Shown: piece by piece, positions 32,605 through 32,723 of the stretch
How the letters are laid out: every line of letters begins with the position of its first letter
Numbering within the stretch: the stretch's first letter is position 1
Source of the DNA: SAR324 cluster bacterium
GTDB taxonomy: Bacteria; SAR324; NAC60-12
Length of the DNA stretch: 32,723 bases
NCBI GenBank assembly: GCA_015232315.1
Contig: JADFZZ010000045.1
Location: forward strand, 1 to 32,723
Direction: 5' to 3'
Notes under the pieces: generated by a model
The model's input: only the letters and a program-made list of their open reading frames with translations
The model's database searches: none
Told to the model about the DNA's origin: nothing
Position numbers and translations under genes: made by a program

Positions 32605-32723
32605 AACTTTGGACACATTTTTTTGTTAAAAGTTAATGTTGATAAAGAGGAGTGTTGAACGATTATTTTTTTCAAAATTAAAGCAAATTTTTATCTGAAA
32701 CAATCCATCAACCGCTTCTGAGA

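Noticed and set aside
1-32723. CRISPR array, tRNA or rRNA genes, prophage
   Set aside because: No regularly spaced repeats, cloverleaf-like sequences, rRNA segments or phage genes were recognised on either strand by eye.

Overview
The window looks like chromosomal DNA from a Gram-negative, proteobacteria-like organism of medium G+C, with a physiology like that of Desulfobacterota or SAR324 (an inference; no rRNA or tRNA gene is visible to place it). The evidence is a secreted lipoprotein, an outer-membrane beta-barrel protein, MreC/MreD/PBP2, a twelve-haem cytochrome c, a bacteriohemerythrin, an HD-GYP response regulator and a sigma-54 activator. Many different small palindromic repeats sit in the gaps between genes.

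Layout. 1-693: the remains of an IS66-type transposase, running off the left edge and cut at its N-terminus beside a GTAGGG palindrome. 885-7364: one very large lipoprotein joining a sulfoquinovosidase-like GH31 glycosidase to a GH35 beta-galactosidase-like module. 7365-7885: no gene, but two small inverted-repeat elements. 7886-11724 (minus): mreC-mreD-mrdA-maf, a cell-wall elongation operon without mreB next to it. 11908-13613 (minus): ridA-hom. 13713-13879: a MITE-like element whose end forms the stop codon of the next gene. 13876-16705 (minus): hisE, an old-yellow-enzyme relative and a double-receiver HD-GYP regulator. 16918-24632: two paralogous FATP-type acyl-CoA synthetases, a TlpA-like thioredoxin, a PIN-PhoH ATPase, a bacteriohemerythrin, a lipase-like hydrolase and a DUF2283 protein. 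24695-25216: a gamma-carbonic-anhydrase-like protein. 25251-27803 (minus): an overlapping operon of an SH3 protein, an M48 protease and a FadL/PorV-like outer-membrane protein. 27934-29610: the twelve-haem cytochrome. 29869-32723: a small membrane coiled-coil protein, a PAS-AAA-Fis sigma-54 activator, then two tiny glycine-rich membrane proteins behind a candidate sigma-54 promoter.

How the genes may work together (inference). A lipase, two acyl-CoA synthetases and a FadL-like barrel suggest uptake and activation of fatty acids. The GH31-GH35 lipoprotein could supply such acyl chains if it removes the sugar headgroups of plant or algal glycolipids (sulfoquinovose from SQDG, galactose from MGDG); xyloglucan debranching is the main alternative. 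The strongest candidate for an undescribed unit is the right end: the sigma-54 activator with a PAS cysteine triad, a paired direct repeat, a GG-N10-GC promoter-like site and two related Gly-zipper miniproteins with very strong ribosome binding sites.
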